A DNA stretch of 64,000 bases, from contig NZ_CP106738.1 in NCBI RefSeq assembly GCF_025639885.1, forward strand, positions 2,542,001 through 2,606,000. Reading direction: 5' to 3'. Origin of the DNA: Roseovarius pelagicus (lineage in GTDB: Bacteria; Pseudomonadota; Alphaproteobacteria; Rhodobacterales; Rhodobacteraceae). The position numbers were made by a program, and so were the translations under genes. The stretch's first letter is position 1. Each line of letters opens with the position of its first letter. Shown in pieces: positions 1 to 9,207 of this stretch. The notes under the pieces were generated by a model. That model did no database searches. It was not told the origin of the DNA and worked only from the letters and a program-made list of their open reading frames with translations.

Positions 1-49
1 TCAACGTTGCGCCAAAAAACCGCCAAGGCAGGCGCGCGCGGTCGTCCAT
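1..49 (-). CDS. possible 5' end of an unidentified minus-strand gene (partial)
   Basis: An ATG on the minus strand at 49 opens a frame that runs off the left edge without a stop. The 16 visible residues begin MDDRARLPWRFFGATL, which could precede a membrane segment, but they are too few to assign a family. If real, the gene is divergent from rnr with about 117 bases between the starts. It could equally be chance, since only 49 bases are visible. Confidence 0.35.
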   Translation of the reverse strand, partial: MDDRARLPWRFFGATL

Positions 50-166
50 GTCTATAATGCGTGTCATACAGGGTCAGATATAGACCTTGTCTGAGTCTCG
101 CAAGAGGCCAGACATACCGTAGAAATCGCAGATGACGCCCGCAGCGCGGCGTGATAGGTCAGCCCC

Positions 167-2422
167 ATGAGCCAGATGCCCACACGTGACGACATCCTGC
201 AGTGGATCTCGGACAACCCGACCCTCACCTCGAAACGCGATATTGCCAAGGCCTTTGGAATCAAAGGTGCGGCGCGGATCGACCTGAAACGCCTGCTGAA
301 AGAACTGGAAGCCGAAGGGCATCTGGAAAAGCGCAAGAAGACGTATCGCGATCCTGATCGCCTGCCGCCTGTCAGCGTGCTGCAAGTGGCGGAACCGACG
401 CCGGATGGCGATCTGTTGGCGCGTCCGCTGGAATGGCAGGGCAGCGGTGTCGAGCCGGTTGTCCTGTTGGTCCCACGCGCCAGTGATCCGGCGATGGCCC
501 CCGGCGACCGTATTCTGGCCCGTCTGCAAGAGGTGTCTGGCGAGGCGCATCATTACGAGGCGCGGTTGATTCGACGGATCGGGACCAACCCACGCAAGGT
601 GCTGGGCGTGTTTCGCAAAGGCAGCGAAGGTGGGCGTATCCTGCCCATCGACAAGGGCGACGGCAAGGAATGGCTGGTGCCAGAGGGGGCCACGGGCGGG
701 GCCAAGGACGGCGAACTGGTGGAGGCCGAGCAATCAGGCCCCAAGGATCGCATGGGCCTGCCGCGTGCACGTATTCTGGCGCGGTTGGGCGATCCTAGCG
801 CGCCGCGTGCCGTATCGCTGATCGCGATTCACCAGCACGGCATACCGGATGATTTTCCTGATGCGGTGATTGCAGAGGCAGACGCCCAGAAGCCTGCGGG
901 CCTGAAGGGGCGCACCGATTTGCGGGACATGCCGCTGATCACCATTGACCCATGGGATGCGCGCGACCACGATGATGCGTGTTACGCCCATGCCGATGAT
1001 GACCCGAAAAACGAGGGCGGCCATGTTATCTGGGTCGCCATCGCGGATGTTGCGCATTATGTGACACCCGGTTCGGCGCTGGATGGCGAGGCGCGCAAGC
1101 GCGGCAACTCCAGCTATTTTCCGGATCGCGTGGTGCCGATGCTGCCGGATCGGCTGTCGGGTGATCTGTGTTCGCTGCACGAGGGTGTGCCGCGCGCCTG
1201 CATAGCGGTGCGCATGGTGGTGAACGCACAGGGCGAGAAGATCGGGCAGAAATTCGTGCGTGGTCTCATGCGCTCTGCCGCATCGCTGAATTACCAAGAG
1301 GTGCAGGCCGCGATGGACGGCGCGCCGAATGACAAATGCGGTCCGTTGATGGATGACGTGATCGCGCCGCTTTATGCTGCCTATGATGCGCTGAAAACGG
1401 CGCGCAAGAACCGGCAGCCGCTGGATCTGGACCTGCCGGAACGCAAGGTTGAGCTGAGCGAGGAAGGCGAGGTGCTGAGCGTGAATTTCAGCGATCGGCT
1501 GGATGCGCACAAACTGATCGAAGAATTCATGGTGCTGGCCAATGTCGCCGCTGCCGAAGTGTTGGCGGCCAAGAAGTCACCATTGCTGTACCGTGTTCAC
1601 GAAGAACCGCCAGAAGAAAAACTGGATACACTGCGCGAAGTGGCCGAGGCGGCGGGGCTGACGCTGGCCAAGGGACAGGTGCTGAAAACGCACCACATCA
1701 ATCATCTGCTGCGCGGTGCGGCGGGCACCGACCATGCAGAGCAGATCAACATGAGCACCCTGCGCGCCATGACGCAGGCCTATTATGCGCCCAGTAACTT
1801 TGGGCATTTCGGACTGGCGCTAAAAGCTTATGCGCATTTCACGTCGCCGATCCGGCGTTATGCGGACCTGATCGTGCATCGCGCGCTGATTACGGCGCAT
1901 GGCTGGGGTGATGACGGGCTGACGCCGGGCGATGAGGATCGGCTGGAGGCGACGGCGCAGCATATCTCCGAGACTGAACGGCGCAGTATGATGGCTGAAC
2001 GCGACACCAATGATCGCTATCTGGCGGCGTTCCTGAGTGAGCGGGTTGGCGAGGAGTTCAGCGGACGCATCAGCGGCGTGGCAAAGTTCGGCGTCTTTGT
2101 CCGGCTGGATGAAACCGGCGCGGACGGATTGATCCCGATCCGCAATCTGGGGCGCGAGTATTTCCACTTTGACAAAGAATCCAGCACGCTGATGGGGTCT
2201 GACACTGGCCGGGTGATCGGGTTGGGTCAACGGGTGACGGTCAAGCTGGCGGAGGCCGCGCCGGTGACGGGTGGTATCGCGCTCGACCTTATTACGATCG
2301 AGGGCAAGGCGGCCACGCGTGGGCCGTCGGGCGGGCGTGGCAAACCGCCCAAGCGCAAGCTGGGCGCAGCCAAACGCAAGGCGGCGAAGGTGAAGAAGAA
2401 AGTGAAGCGTACCCGGCGATAA
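167..2422 (+). CDS. rnr: ribonuclease R
   Basis: A 751-residue 3'-to-5' exoribonuclease that degrades structured RNA in the cytoplasm. The N-terminus (about residues 5-60) looks like the helix-turn-helix region found in long RNase R proteins. OB-like regions follow, then the RNB catalytic domain with the acidic cluster DPWDARDHDDACY (about 262-274) and the signature HFTSPIRRYADLIVHRAL (about 560-577). An S1 domain (about 628-705, starting FSGRISGVAKFGVFVRLDE) and a lysine/arginine-rich tail ending KKKVKRTRR complete the protein. The length and domain order fit the family. ATG 167 is used; ATG 176 is a possible alternative. A hairpin overlaps the stop codon, and purK-purE converge from the other side. 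Confidence 0.97.
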   Translation: MSQMPTRDDILQWISDNPTLTSKRDIAKAFGIKGAARIDLKRLLKELEAEGHLEKRKKTYRDPDRLPPVSVLQVAEPTPDGDLLARPLEWQGSGVEPVVLLVPRASDPAMAPGDRILARLQEVSGEAHHYEARLIRRIGTNPRKVLGVFRKGSEGGRILPIDKGDGKEWLVPEGATGGAKDGELVEAEQSGPKDRMGLPRARILARLGDPSAPRAVSLIAIHQHGIPDDFPDAVIAEADAQKPAGLKGRTDLRDMPLITIDPWDARDHDDACYAHADDDPKNEGGHVIWVAIADVAHYVTPGSALDGEARKRGNSSYFPDRVVPMLPDRLSGDLCSLHEGVPRACIAVRMVVNAQGEKIGQKFVRGLMRSAASLNYQEVQAAMDGAPNDKCGPLMDDVIAPLYAAYDALKTARKNRQPLDLDLPERKVELSEEGEVLSVNFSDRLDAHKLIEEFMVLANVAAAEVLAAKKSPLLYRVHEEPPEEKLDTLREVAEAAGLTLAKGQVLKTHHINHLLRGAAGTDHAEQINMSTLRAMTQAYYAPSNFGHFGLALKAYAHFTSPIRRYADLIVHRALITAHGWGDDGLTPGDEDRLEATAQHISETERRSMMAERDTNDRYLAAFLSERVGEEFSGRISGVAKFGVFVRLDETGADGLIPIRNLGREYFHFDKESSTLMGSDTGRVIGLGQRVTVKLAEAAPVTGGIALDLITIEGKAATRGPSGGRGKPPKRKLGAAKRKAAKVKKKVKRTRR

Positions 2423-2430
2423 TGCCGGGT
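2411..2430. terminator. hairpin overlapping the rnr stop codon
   Basis: ACCCGGC at 2411-2417 pairs perfectly with GCCGGGT at 2424-2430 around a six-base loop that contains the TAA stop of rnr. There is no T-run after it. Because rnr and purK converge here, it probably acts as a bidirectional terminator or 3'-end stabiliser; this role is inferred. Confidence 0.5.
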
Positions 2431-2437
2431 GCGGCGC

Positions 2438-3511
2438 TCAGGCCGGGCCGGTGATCATGTTCACATGGCCCATCTTGCGACCCGGTTTGACCTCTGCCTT
2501 GCCATAGAGATGCAGCGCGGCGGTGCCGTCTTTGGCCAGATCCGGCACGCGGGCCATGTCGTCGCCAATCAGGTTCTCCATCACCACATTTGCATACCGG
2601 GTGCCACCGCCCAGCGGCCAGCCAGCGACGGCGCGGATGTGTTGCTCGAACTGGTCGACGGTACATCCGTTTTGGGTCCAGTGACCTGAATTATGCACGC
2701 GTGGGGCAATCTCGTTCACCACGAGGCCATCGCCGGTCACGAACAGCTCCACCCCCATCACGCCGACATAGTCCAGCTTGTTCAGGATTTGCGCGGCCAG
2801 CAGGACCGCATCAGTGCGCTGCGACGCGTTCAGGCGGGCAGGGATGGTGGTGGTGCGCAGGATGCCTCCTTCGTGGACGTTTTCGCCGGGGTCATAGCAG
2901 GCCACATCACCGCCAAGCCCGCGCGCGGCGATCACTGATACTTCATAGTCAAAATCAACGAAGCCTTCGTAGAGTGATGGTGCGCCGTTCATCGCGGCCA
3001 ATGCCGCCTCGGCCTCGTTCGGGTCGGTGATCCGTGCCTGCCCTTTGCCGTCATAACCAAACCGGCGTGTTTTCAGGATTGCCGGCAGGCCGATTTCGGA
3101 CATGGCCTGCGTCACGTCTACGCCATCATCCACGGCCGCAAATGGCGCGGTTTTCAGGCCCAGATCGTTCAGGAATGCCTTTTCCACCAGCCGGTCCTGA
3201 CTGACGCGCAGCGCCTTGCGGTTGGGTCGGACGGGGTTGAGTGTCTCTAGAACGTCGAGTGCCGAGGTCGGGATGTTTTCGAACTCAAAGGTGATGACAT
3301 CGACGGCGGCTGCAAATGTGCGCAATGCGCCTTCGTCCTCGTATCCGGCCTGAATATGGGTGTCTGCAACATGGCTGGCGGGGCAGTCTGCGCCAGGCTC
3401 GAAAATGCAGGTTTTGAACCCCAGTCGCGCTGCCGCAACGCTGAGCATGCGACCCAATTGACCGCCACCCAGAATACCGATGGTCGCGCCCTGTTTCAGT
3501 GCTTCAGTCAT
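2438..3511 (-). CDS. purK: 5-(carboxyamino)imidazole ribonucleotide synthase PurK
   Basis: Makes N5-CAIR from AIR, ATP and bicarbonate in purine synthesis, the step before PurE. The 357-residue product begins [20 protein letters not shown], where [11 protein letters not shown] is the PurK N-terminal glycine-rich motif. An ATP-grasp domain follows, with [12 protein letters not shown] (about 150-161) and [14 protein letters not shown] (about 265-278), typical of PurK. A longer reading from 3595 would run back through purE, so I chose ATG 3511. That start overlaps the purE stop by eight bases, indicating one purEK transcript with coupled translation. Confidence 0.96.
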   Translation of the reverse strand: MTEALKQGATIGILGGGQLGRMLSVAAARLGFKTCIFEPGADCPASHVADTHIQAGYEDEGALRTFAAAVDVITFEFENIPTSALDVLETLNPVRPNRKALRVSQDRLVEKAFLNDLGLKTAPFAAVDDGVDVTQAMSEIGLPAILKTRRFGYDGKGQARITDPNEAEAALAAMNGAPSLYEGFVDFDYEVSVIAARGLGGDVACYDPGENVHEGGILRTTTIPARLNASQRTDAVLLAAQILNKLDYVGVMGVELFVTGDGLVVNEIAPRVHNSGHWTQNGCTVDQFEQHIRAVAGWPLGGGTRYANVVMENLIGDDMARVPDLAKDGTAALHLYGKAEVKPGRKMGHVNMITGPA

Positions 3512-3992
3512 CGCGTGGCTCCTGCGGGATCGAGGCCGAGAGCGCGGCACGCCACGCATCCAGCCGTTCCGCCAATCCGGGGTCGCCATTGGCAAGGATC
3601 GCGGCGGCCATCAGGCCGGCATTGGCAGCCCCCGCCGCGCCGATGGCCATTGTGGCGACGGGATAGCCGCGTGGCATCTGGACGATTGAATAGAGGCTGT
3701 CGACACCCGACAGCGCCTTGGTCTGAACCGGGACGCCGATGACCGGCACGCGGGTCTTGGACGCCATCATTCCGGGCAAATGCGCGGCACCACCCGCCCC
3801 GGCGATGATCGCTTTCAGTCCGCGACCGGCGGCCTTGGTTCCATAGTCCCACAGGCGGTCTGGTGTACGGTGGGCCGACACGATGCGTGTTTCATAGGCA
3901 ATACCCAGAGTGTCGAGGATATCGGCGGCCTCTTTCATCGTGGGCCAATCCGATTGGCTGCCCATGATGATCCCTACTGTCACGTCCGGCAT
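3504..3992 (-). CDS. purE: N5-carboxyaminoimidazole ribonucleotide mutase PurE
   Basis: Converts N5-CAIR to CAIR in purine synthesis. The 162 residues carry the class I PurE signatures: [13 protein letters not shown] near the N-terminus, SAHRTPDRL (about 40-48) with the catalytic His, and [16 protein letters not shown] (about 66-81). Length is normal. It is the first gene of a purE-purK pair on the minus strand and its stop overlaps the purK start. Confidence 0.97.
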   Translation of the reverse strand: MPDVTVGIIMGSQSDWPTMKEAADILDTLGIAYETRIVSAHRTPDRLWDYGTKAAGRGLKAIIAGAGGAAHLPGMMASKTRVPVIGVPVQTKALSGVDSLYSIVQMPRGYPVATMAIGAAGAANAGLMAAAILANGDPGLAERLDAWRAALSASIPQEPRDD

Positions 3993-4038
3993 ACTGCCCC
4001 CTCAATGTTAGAGCGCGCACTATACCCAGACGCGACGC

Positions 4039-4263
4039 CTAGGCAATGATGTCCGGTGTCAGACGGTCCTCAATATAGGCGATACGGTCCTTGAGACGCA
4101 ATTTTTGTTGCTTGAGCCGCTTGATCGTCAGGGGGTCGCGCGCACCGCGCTCTTCCAGAGCCTGTATCGCTACGTCCAGATCACGGTGTTGGCGGCGGAA
4201 TTCTATCAATTCGACGTGCAGAACGTCGTCCGATTTCATCGAAAGTTCGCCAAAGGCGTTCAT
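4039..4263 (-). CDS. DUF465 (YdcH-like) small coiled-coil protein
   Basis: A 74-residue, highly charged helical protein: ELIEFRRQHRDLDVAIQALE followed by IKRLKQQKLRLKDRIAYIEDR. The helix with a His-Arg-Asp-Leu-Asp core and a second helix rich in Lys/Leu matches the DUF465 family, common in alphaproteobacteria and of unknown function. An in-frame extension to 4422 exists, but ATG 4263 gives the family length. It lies upstream of purE on the same strand, 47 bases away, and is divergent from the Hsp20 gene. Confidence 0.85.
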   Translation of the reverse strand: MNAFGELSMKSDDVLHVELIEFRRQHRDLDVAIQALEERGARDPLTIKRLKQQKLRLKDRIAYIEDRLTPDIIA

Positions 4264-4432
4264 AGGCCTGATTCCCCCACCCATACGTGCCGGAACACGA
4301 TAGGCTGAGTTGCACGTTTCGCAAAGCCCTTGCAGGGGTGGGTACGAGTGCCCATATTCGATGACAAGCAGCAGTCGCCAAAATGGGGCTGCCGTGCATA
4401 TGGACCAGTCGCTTAGCTTCAAGGACGCGTCG

Positions 4433-4852
4433 ATGACAAAACTGACTTTGGGGGCCCACCCCTATATGCTGGGATTTGAACAGCTGGAGCGGTTGCTGGA
4501 ACGCAGCGCCAAATCCGGTAACGAAGGTTACCCACCGTTCAATATCGAGCAGACCAGCGACACCTCCTATCGCATTACTCTGGCTGTGGCCGGGTTCGCC
4601 GAGAATGACATGTCGGTAACGGTCGAGGATCGGCAACTGGTCATTCGTGGTCGTCAGAATGACGACATGAGCGAGCGGGTTTTCCTGCATCGTGGCATTG
4701 CCGGGCGCCAGTTTCAGCGATCTTTTGTACTGGCCGATGGGGTCGAAGTGGGTGCTGCAATCATGGAAAACGGATTGCTGCATATCGACCTGACGCGGGC
4801 CACGCCCGAGACCGTGGTTCAGACGATCAAGATCAACAAGACACGCGCCTGA
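4433..4852 (+). CDS. Hsp20-family small heat-shock protein
   Basis: A 139-residue holdase chaperone of the alpha-crystallin family. It binds unfolding proteins without ATP. The alpha-crystallin domain spans about residues 32-135: PPFNIEQTSDTSYRITLAVA starts it, and MENGLLHIDLTRA (about 110-122) corresponds to the conserved GxLxhxh motif. I chose ATG 4433, giving the usual MTKLTLGAHPYMLGF start; in-frame starts at 4400 and 4310 are less likely. A DUF1150 gene follows 13 bases later, an association common in alphaproteobacteria that suggests one operon. Confidence 0.93.
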   Translation: MTKLTLGAHPYMLGFEQLERLLERSAKSGNEGYPPFNIEQTSDTSYRITLAVAGFAENDMSVTVEDRQLVIRGRQNDDMSERVFLHRGIAGRQFQRSFVLADGVEVGAAIMENGLLHIDLTRATPETVVQTIKINKTRA

Positions 4853-4865
4853 GGAGAGTAAAGTT

Positions 4866-5093
4866 ATGGATACGAAGTATGATTTTGGCGCAGGCGAGCG
4901 GAACCGCATCGCCTATGTGCGGTCGGTCGATGTGGCTGATCTGCCCGAAGAGGTGCAGGCACAGGTGCAGGGGCTGGAGACGCTCTATGCAGTGCATAGT
5001 GCCGAGGGCGAGCGTCTGGCGCTGGTCCGTGATCGCAAGCTGGCCTTTGTGCTGGCGCGGCAGAACGATCTGACGCCGGTAACTGTACACTGA
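4866..5093 (+). CDS. DUF1150 family protein
   Basis: A 75-residue acidic protein beginning MDTKYDFGAGERNRIAYVRS. The segment with IAYVRSVDVADLP and the ending RKLAFVLARQNDLTPVTVH match DUF1150, a small alphaproteobacterial family of unknown function that is usually encoded directly after an Hsp20 gene, as here. Starts with ATG after a GGAGAG-like ribosome site at 4853-4858. It is probably co-expressed with the chaperone; any role as a chaperone partner is only inference. Confidence 0.88.
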   Translation: MDTKYDFGAGERNRIAYVRSVDVADLPEEVQAQVQGLETLYAVHSAEGERLALVRDRKLAFVLARQNDLTPVTVH

Positions 5094-5122
5094 ACGCACT
5101 GCTTGCGCGCACGGTGGGGTAG

Positions 5123-5140
5123 GCCGGGCATTTGCCCGGC
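5123..5140. terminator. strong hairpin after the Hsp20-DUF1150 operon
   Basis: GCCGGGC at 5123-5129 and GCCCGGC at 5134-5140 form a perfect 7-bp stem with an ATTT loop, 30 bases after the DUF1150 stop. There is no T-tract, so termination would be weak or need a factor. It lies upstream of the preferred start of the next gene. Confidence 0.5.
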
Positions 5141-5215
5141 ATCCCCGTCCGTCCAAGCGCCATTGCGCCGCAGCGCCACAGCGCCTATCACGCGGCACTG
5201 GATGGAGAACCCCGA

Positions 5216-6082
5216 GTGCTGCAAGCTTCCCCCAAAATCGCCATTCTGCCCAGCAATATGAAGCTGGGCCCGCGGCCCGGTATGATACCGCTTGAGCAGC
5301 TGATCTGGCCGTTGGGGGTACCCGCAGACATTTCGGGTCACTGCCTGCGTGATCTTGATCCCGATGATCACCTGATTGTTTTCCCCCGAACGACGCTGCA
5401 TTTTCGTCCCTTCTGGGGGATCCGTGCGCATATCTCGATCATGGTGATGGAGCCGCCCGCGATCCACGGCCATCACCTGCAAAAGTTGCGATGGAGCCAC
5501 CGGCGATTTTACCGTGTTTTGACCTGCAACGAGACGTTGTTGGCAGCCATCCCCAATGGAATTTTCTTTGCCCACGGCAGCACATGGGTACCGGAGTGGC
5601 GCGATCTGGACGTGACCAAGACGCGGATGACGTCACTGATTGCTTCGGCGAAACGATCGCAGGAAGGGCATCAGCTACGTCATAGCGTCGCTGCGTGGGC
5701 GAATGCCAAAGGGTTGGACGTGGATACGATGGGGGGCGGATACATCCCCTTTGGTGCCAAGGCCGAAGGGCTGGCCCCGTACCGCTATTCCATCGTGATC
5801 GAGAACGTGCGCGAACCGAACTACTTTACTGAAAAGCTACTGGATGCGGTGCTGTGCGAAACTGTGCCGATATACTGGGGCTGTCCCAATATTGCTGATT
5901 TCATCGACACGAGCGGCATGATCCTGTGCCAGTGCGAAGCGGATATTCACCGCGCGGTTCAGGATGTATCCGAGGCACAGTATGAAACGCTGCGCCCTGC
6001 GCTGATCAGAGCGCAGGGGCAAGCGGATGGATGGGGTGATTACATGGGACGCGCGGCGCAGGCGGTATTGAACAGCGCGTGA
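5216..6082 (+). CDS. glycosyltransferase family 10 (alpha-fucosyltransferase-like)
   Basis: A 288-residue cytoplasmic transferase. The C-terminal part holds the GT10 donor-binding motif: YRYSIVIENVREPNYFTEKL (about 190-209), followed by LCETVPIYWGCPNIADFID (about 213-231). In known GT10 enzymes this region binds GDP-fucose; whether this one uses fucose is not shown by the sequence. GTG 5216 is preferred because GGAG lies eight bases upstream; a TTG start at 5132 would run through the hairpin at 5123-5140. No polysaccharide cluster surrounds it, so it is a lone transferase, perhaps acting on LPS or a capsule. Confidence 0.85.
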   Translation: MLQASPKIAILPSNMKLGPRPGMIPLEQLIWPLGVPADISGHCLRDLDPDDHLIVFPRTTLHFRPFWGIRAHISIMVMEPPAIHGHHLQKLRWSHRRFYRVLTCNETLLAAIPNGIFFAHGSTWVPEWRDLDVTKTRMTSLIASAKRSQEGHQLRHSVAAWANAKGLDVDTMGGGYIPFGAKAEGLAPYRYSIVIENVREPNYFTEKLLDAVLCETVPIYWGCPNIADFIDTSGMILCQCEADIHRAVQDVSEAQYETLRPALIRAQGQADGWGDYMGRAAQAVLNSA

Positions 6083-6093
6083 GGCGGTGCAGT

Positions 6094-6114
6094 GGCCGGA
6101 TTACGCATCCGGCC
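6094..6114. terminator. bidirectional hairpin between the GT10 gene and the outer-membrane-like gene
   Basis: GGCCGGAT at 6094-6101 pairs perfectly with ATCCGGCC at 6107-6114 around a five-base loop. It lies between two convergent genes (stops at 6082 and 6134), the expected place for a shared terminator. A T-tract is not evident. Confidence 0.6.
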
Positions 6115-6133
6115 GGCAACTGTTGGTCCGGAA

Positions 6134-6925
6134 CTAGAACGGGATCAGGAAATCGAGCGAATACAGCATCTGATCGATCTTGATCGGCCCGTTGTCAAAG
6201 TATAGCCACGAAATGCCGGGTCCACCCTGTATCAACCCAAAGTCGAACATGAACCGTGTCCCGACGTCAAAGAAGGCGCCGTCTGCCCTGCGGTAGAAAT
6301 TGAAGTTGGGCACATCGACCTTGGCCTGACCGTAACCGGCGTTGGCGAACAGCATCCAGCCGAATCCGTTAAAGCCGAGGCTGCTGGCGGCAGAGGACGA
6401 CAGAGCCGAAGATTGCCCGATGGGGTCGCCGAGGACCAGAACGTTCAGGCCGCCATAGACACCGTGCAGTTTTGTACGGGCGCCTCTTCCGGTCGGGGAG
6501 AACCCTCCGCCGGTTGGCACCAGATAGTTGACCTTGTTCTGCTGGGCCATGATGCCGAGCACGAAATAGGGTGTCAGCCCCCCAAAGAAACTGGACGAAG
6601 CGGCGGCCTGTGCCGCAGCGATTTCCCAGCCAAATTCGAGACGCCCGCCAGAGAATTGATTATAGTGCAGGATACCTTCTGGAGTGCCGCCGCTGCCCAG
6701 AACGTCCCAGCCGCTGTCGCCCGAAGGAAAGGTCAAGCCCAGCAACATCCAACTGGGTCCGCGCACAAATGAGGAAACCCCCGAGGATTGCGTGCTGAAA
6801 CTAAGTGGTTCGGCTGGTGTGATCGCGGCGGAATTTGGTTTTGCCTGCGTGTCGGCCATGGCGAATGATGCCATCATCGCAGTACCAGCGAGCGCATTGA
6901 TCAGCGTCTTTTTCAAGCTGGGCAT
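6134..6925 (-). CDS. exported protein of unknown function, probably outer membrane
   Basis: 263 residues. The N-terminus MPSLKKTLINALAGTAMMA and the following alanine-rich stretch to FAMADTQA form a clear Sec signal peptide. The mature part is rich in Gly, Phe, Tyr and Ser with alternating hydrophobic residues (FGWMLFANAGYGQ, FFDVGTRFMFDFGL) and ends in phenylalanine (DFLIPF), as outer-membrane beta-barrels do. I do not recognise the family. ATG 6925 has GGAGGG upstream and is preferred to a start at 6958. A perfect 18-bp palindrome lies about 83 bases upstream. Confidence 0.8.
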   Translation of the reverse strand: MPSLKKTLINALAGTAMMASFAMADTQAKPNSAAITPAEPLSFSTQSSGVSSFVRGPSWMLLGLTFPSGDSGWDVLGSGGTPEGILHYNQFSGGRLEFGWEIAAAQAAASSSFFGGLTPYFVLGIMAQQNKVNYLVPTGGGFSPTGRGARTKLHGVYGGLNVLVLGDPIGQSSALSSSAASSLGFNGFGWMLFANAGYGQAKVDVPNFNFYRRADGAFFDVGTRFMFDFGLIQGGPGISWLYFDNGPIKIDQMLYSLDFLIPF

Positions 6926-7244
6926 ATGTCCCTCCAATTTTGCAGTCATTGCGCCCATACCGTTGCGCTAAAATTCACCCACCCGTAATTCTGACAACAT
7001 GCGCCATCTATGTCTTGAGACATAGTTCGCGAGAACAAGAGCTACTCCATACGGTGCCGTTTGCGCAAGAAATCGCTTCTTACTATGCAGTGAGAAGTTA
7101 CTTCCGTTACGGAATCGACACTTATCGGCAGCCAAAAAGCGAAGATGTGCGGGGAAATATTACAAAATGAGACTTATGGTATCATTTACGCAATATGCGT
7201 GAGGTCTGAAGGTTCGCTGCCCGAATCAGCGGCCAAGTGCAGCC
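6926..7244. other. intergenic region upstream of the outer-membrane-like gene
   Basis: About 320 bases, more AT-rich than its surroundings. It holds the palindrome at 7008-7025 and presumably the promoter of the exported-protein gene on the minus strand. A short open frame at 6940-7170 (+) has no ribosome site or family resemblance. I see no RNA gene. Confidence 0.6.
7008..7025. promoter_or_regulatory. perfect 8+2+8 palindrome, candidate operator
   Basis: CTATGTCT-TG-AGACATAG reads as two exact 8-base inverted arms with a two-base spacer. It lies 83 bases upstream of the ATG of the exported protein, a normal place for an operator. There is no T-run, so a terminator is less likely. The binding protein is unknown. 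Confidence 0.5.
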
Positions 7245-8054
7245 TTAGTGAAAGCCTCTCAGGGCCTCGGAATTGATAATAAGTGTGTTGAGCGGCGATA
7301 CGGTCAGCTCTTTGGTTGCCTTCCCGGATAGCTCCGGGGGGGCTGCGCGCAGTGTCTTCAGGCATGTCAGCAGGGCATCCAGACCGCTGCGGTCCAGTTC
7401 CGGTGCAGTGGCTGCGCCGGGGCTGGGGGCATTGCCATGCGCGCCGAGAATACGGGTCGTGTCCCGAATGGTGTCGCGCAGGGTTCGCGCCGTTTCGGCG
7501 TAGTCGGTGAGCCGTGCGCCGGGCACCTGTGCATAGAGCGGACCATGATAGAGGAAATCCGCCGCAAAGAGCAGATCCGCCTCAGGCCACCAGAGTGATA
7601 CACTGTCAGGCGAATGGCCGGGTGTGTGCAGCAGGGTAAGTGCAGTATCGCCCAACTGAATCGTGCTGCCAATTGGCAACCAGCCAGCAACTGCAAAGCT
7701 GGGCGGCACGCGGTCCTCGCTCTTGCCAAGAAACAGGGTCTCGGTCGGGGTCATGATCCCATCTGTGGCGCAGTCCCGCAGGATGGGCAGATCGGGCAGC
7801 ACGACGGTGTCAAAGGCCAGAACGTTGCCCAGATGATCGTAGTGCATGTGCGATGGAATCACGGTCAAAGGCAGATCGGTGAGGCCTGCAACGATGGGCG
7901 CGATTTCGCCATAGTAAGAGCCGGTATCAAACAGCAGGGCGCGTTCGCCGCCGCAGATCAGGTAGCTCCAGTTTTGCTGGTGGTAATGCGGCTCGCCAAT
8001 GGCATGCACACCGGACGCGACCTGTTGGACCGTATACCAATCGTTGGGTGACAT
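7245..8054 (-). CDS. MBL-fold metallo-hydrolase
   Basis: A 269-residue metallo-beta-lactamase-fold hydrolase. The metal site motif HMHYDH is at residues 69-74, with LLHTPGHSPDSVSLW supplying the next metal His and LLFAADFLY the bridging Asp. The substrate cannot be told; relatives hydrolyse thioesters or lactones. No signal peptide is seen. ATG 8054 has GGAGG upstream and is preferred to the in-frame start at 8072. It lies 32 bases downstream of trxB on the same strand and may be co-transcribed. Confidence 0.88.
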   Translation of the reverse strand: MSPNDWYTVQQVASGVHAIGEPHYHQQNWSYLICGGERALLFDTGSYYGEIAPIVAGLTDLPLTVIPSHMHYDHLGNVLAFDTVVLPDLPILRDCATDGIMTPTETLFLGKSEDRVPPSFAVAGWLPIGSTIQLGDTALTLLHTPGHSPDSVSLWWPEADLLFAADFLYHGPLYAQVPGARLTDYAETARTLRDTIRDTTRILGAHGNAPSPGAATAPELDRSGLDALLTCLKTLRAAPPELSGKATKELTVSPLNTLIINSEALRGFH

Positions 8055-8086
8055 CGACAGTTCCTCCACCATTTTGGGCGGTTCAG

Positions 8087-9091
8087 TTACTCGCCTGCTG
8101 GTACCTCGGCACCATATCCCAGTGGCGCGCTGACTTCATCGCGTGGTGCATCATCCTGTTCGGCCAGCCAACGTTCGGCTTCGAGGGCGGCCATGCAGCC
8201 CATCCCGGCAGAGGTTACCGCCTGACGATATTTCCAGTCGGTCAGATCACCGGCCGCGAAAATCCCCGGAATCGAGGTTTCGGTGCTGTCAGGATTGGTT
8301 ACGACGTAGCCGCCCATATGTGTGTCCAGCACGTCCTTGACTAGTTCGTTGGCGGGGGCGTGACCGATGGCGATAAAGACACCCTTGCACGGGATTTCTG
8401 TGATCTCGCCTGTTTCTACGTGTTTCACGCGGACACCCTCGACGCCCAGCGGGTTTTCTGTGCCAACGACTTCCTCCAGTTGATGGAACCAGAGCGGCTC
8501 GATCTTGGGATTCTTCATCAGCCGGTCCTGCAAGATCATCTCGGCGCGCAATTCATCACGGCGGTGGATCAGCGTGACCTTGGAGGCGAAGTTGGTCAAG
8601 AATAATGCCTCTTCGACCGCAGTGTTGCCGCCGCCGACAACGACGATTTCCTGGCCGCGATAGAAAAATCCGTCGCAAGTGGCGCAGGCGCTGACGCCGA
8701 AGCCCTTGAACTTCTCTTCGCTGGGCAGACCCAGCCATTTGGCGCGTGCACCTGTGGCAAGGATGATTGCATCGGCTTCGTAGACCGTACCGCTGTCGGA
8801 TTGGCAGACGAAGGGGCGTGCATCGAAATCAATGCTGCTGATGATATCGCCGATGATCTCACAGCCCATGGCTTTGGCGTGGGCCTCCATGCGCACCATC
8901 AGGTCGGGGCCTTGTACCTCGGTGTCACCCGGCCAGTTTTCAACTTCGGTGGTGGTGGTTAACTGGCCGCCGGGTTCGATCCCCTGAACGAGGATCGGAT
9001 TCAGCATCGCACGGCTGGCATAAACACCCGCCGTGTAGCCCGCCGGGCCGGAGCCGATGATCAGAACTTTGGTCTTGCGGGTATCGGCCAT
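8087..9091 (-). CDS. trxB: thioredoxin-disulfide reductase
   Basis: NADPH-dependent flavoenzyme that keeps thioredoxin reduced in the cytoplasm. The 334 residues show the FAD-binding GSGPAGYTAGVYA (13-25), the redox-active CATC at 136-139, the NADPH-binding VVVGGGNTAVEEA (about 152-164) and the C-terminal FAD motif GIFAAGDLTD. ATG 9091 follows a GAGG site; an upstream in-frame start at 9172 is not needed. It is divergent from an Lrp-family gene, and the shared intergenic region carries a 19-bp direct repeat. Confidence 0.97.
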   Translation of the reverse strand: MADTRKTKVLIIGSGPAGYTAGVYASRAMLNPILVQGIEPGGQLTTTTEVENWPGDTEVQGPDLMVRMEAHAKAMGCEIIGDIISSIDFDARPFVCQSDSGTVYEADAIILATGARAKWLGLPSEEKFKGFGVSACATCDGFFYRGQEIVVVGGGNTAVEEALFLTNFASKVTLIHRRDELRAEMILQDRLMKNPKIEPLWFHQLEEVVGTENPLGVEGVRVKHVETGEITEIPCKGVFIAIGHAPANELVKDVLDTHMGGYVVTNPDSTETSIPGIFAAGDLTDWKYRQAVTSAGMGCMAALEAERWLAEQDDAPRDEVSAPLGYGAEVPAGE

Positions 9092-9207
9092 TGGGCGTGC
9101 CTCTCGATCAGTCGTTGTGTGAGCGTATTGGCCTGATATAGACGCGCGTGCGCCGGGGTGAAACCCCTGCAATGCGGTCCTGTGTGTGCGTCATGCAGCG
9201 GAAGGTT

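Noticed and set aside
734..1510. Long minus-strand open frame inside rnr
   Set aside because: It is the antisense of the RNB domain and shows no family signature.
5132..5215. N-terminal extension of the GT10 gene from TTG 5132
   Set aside because: It would include the hairpin at 5123-5140 and no ribosome site; GTG 5216 has GGAG eight bases upstream.
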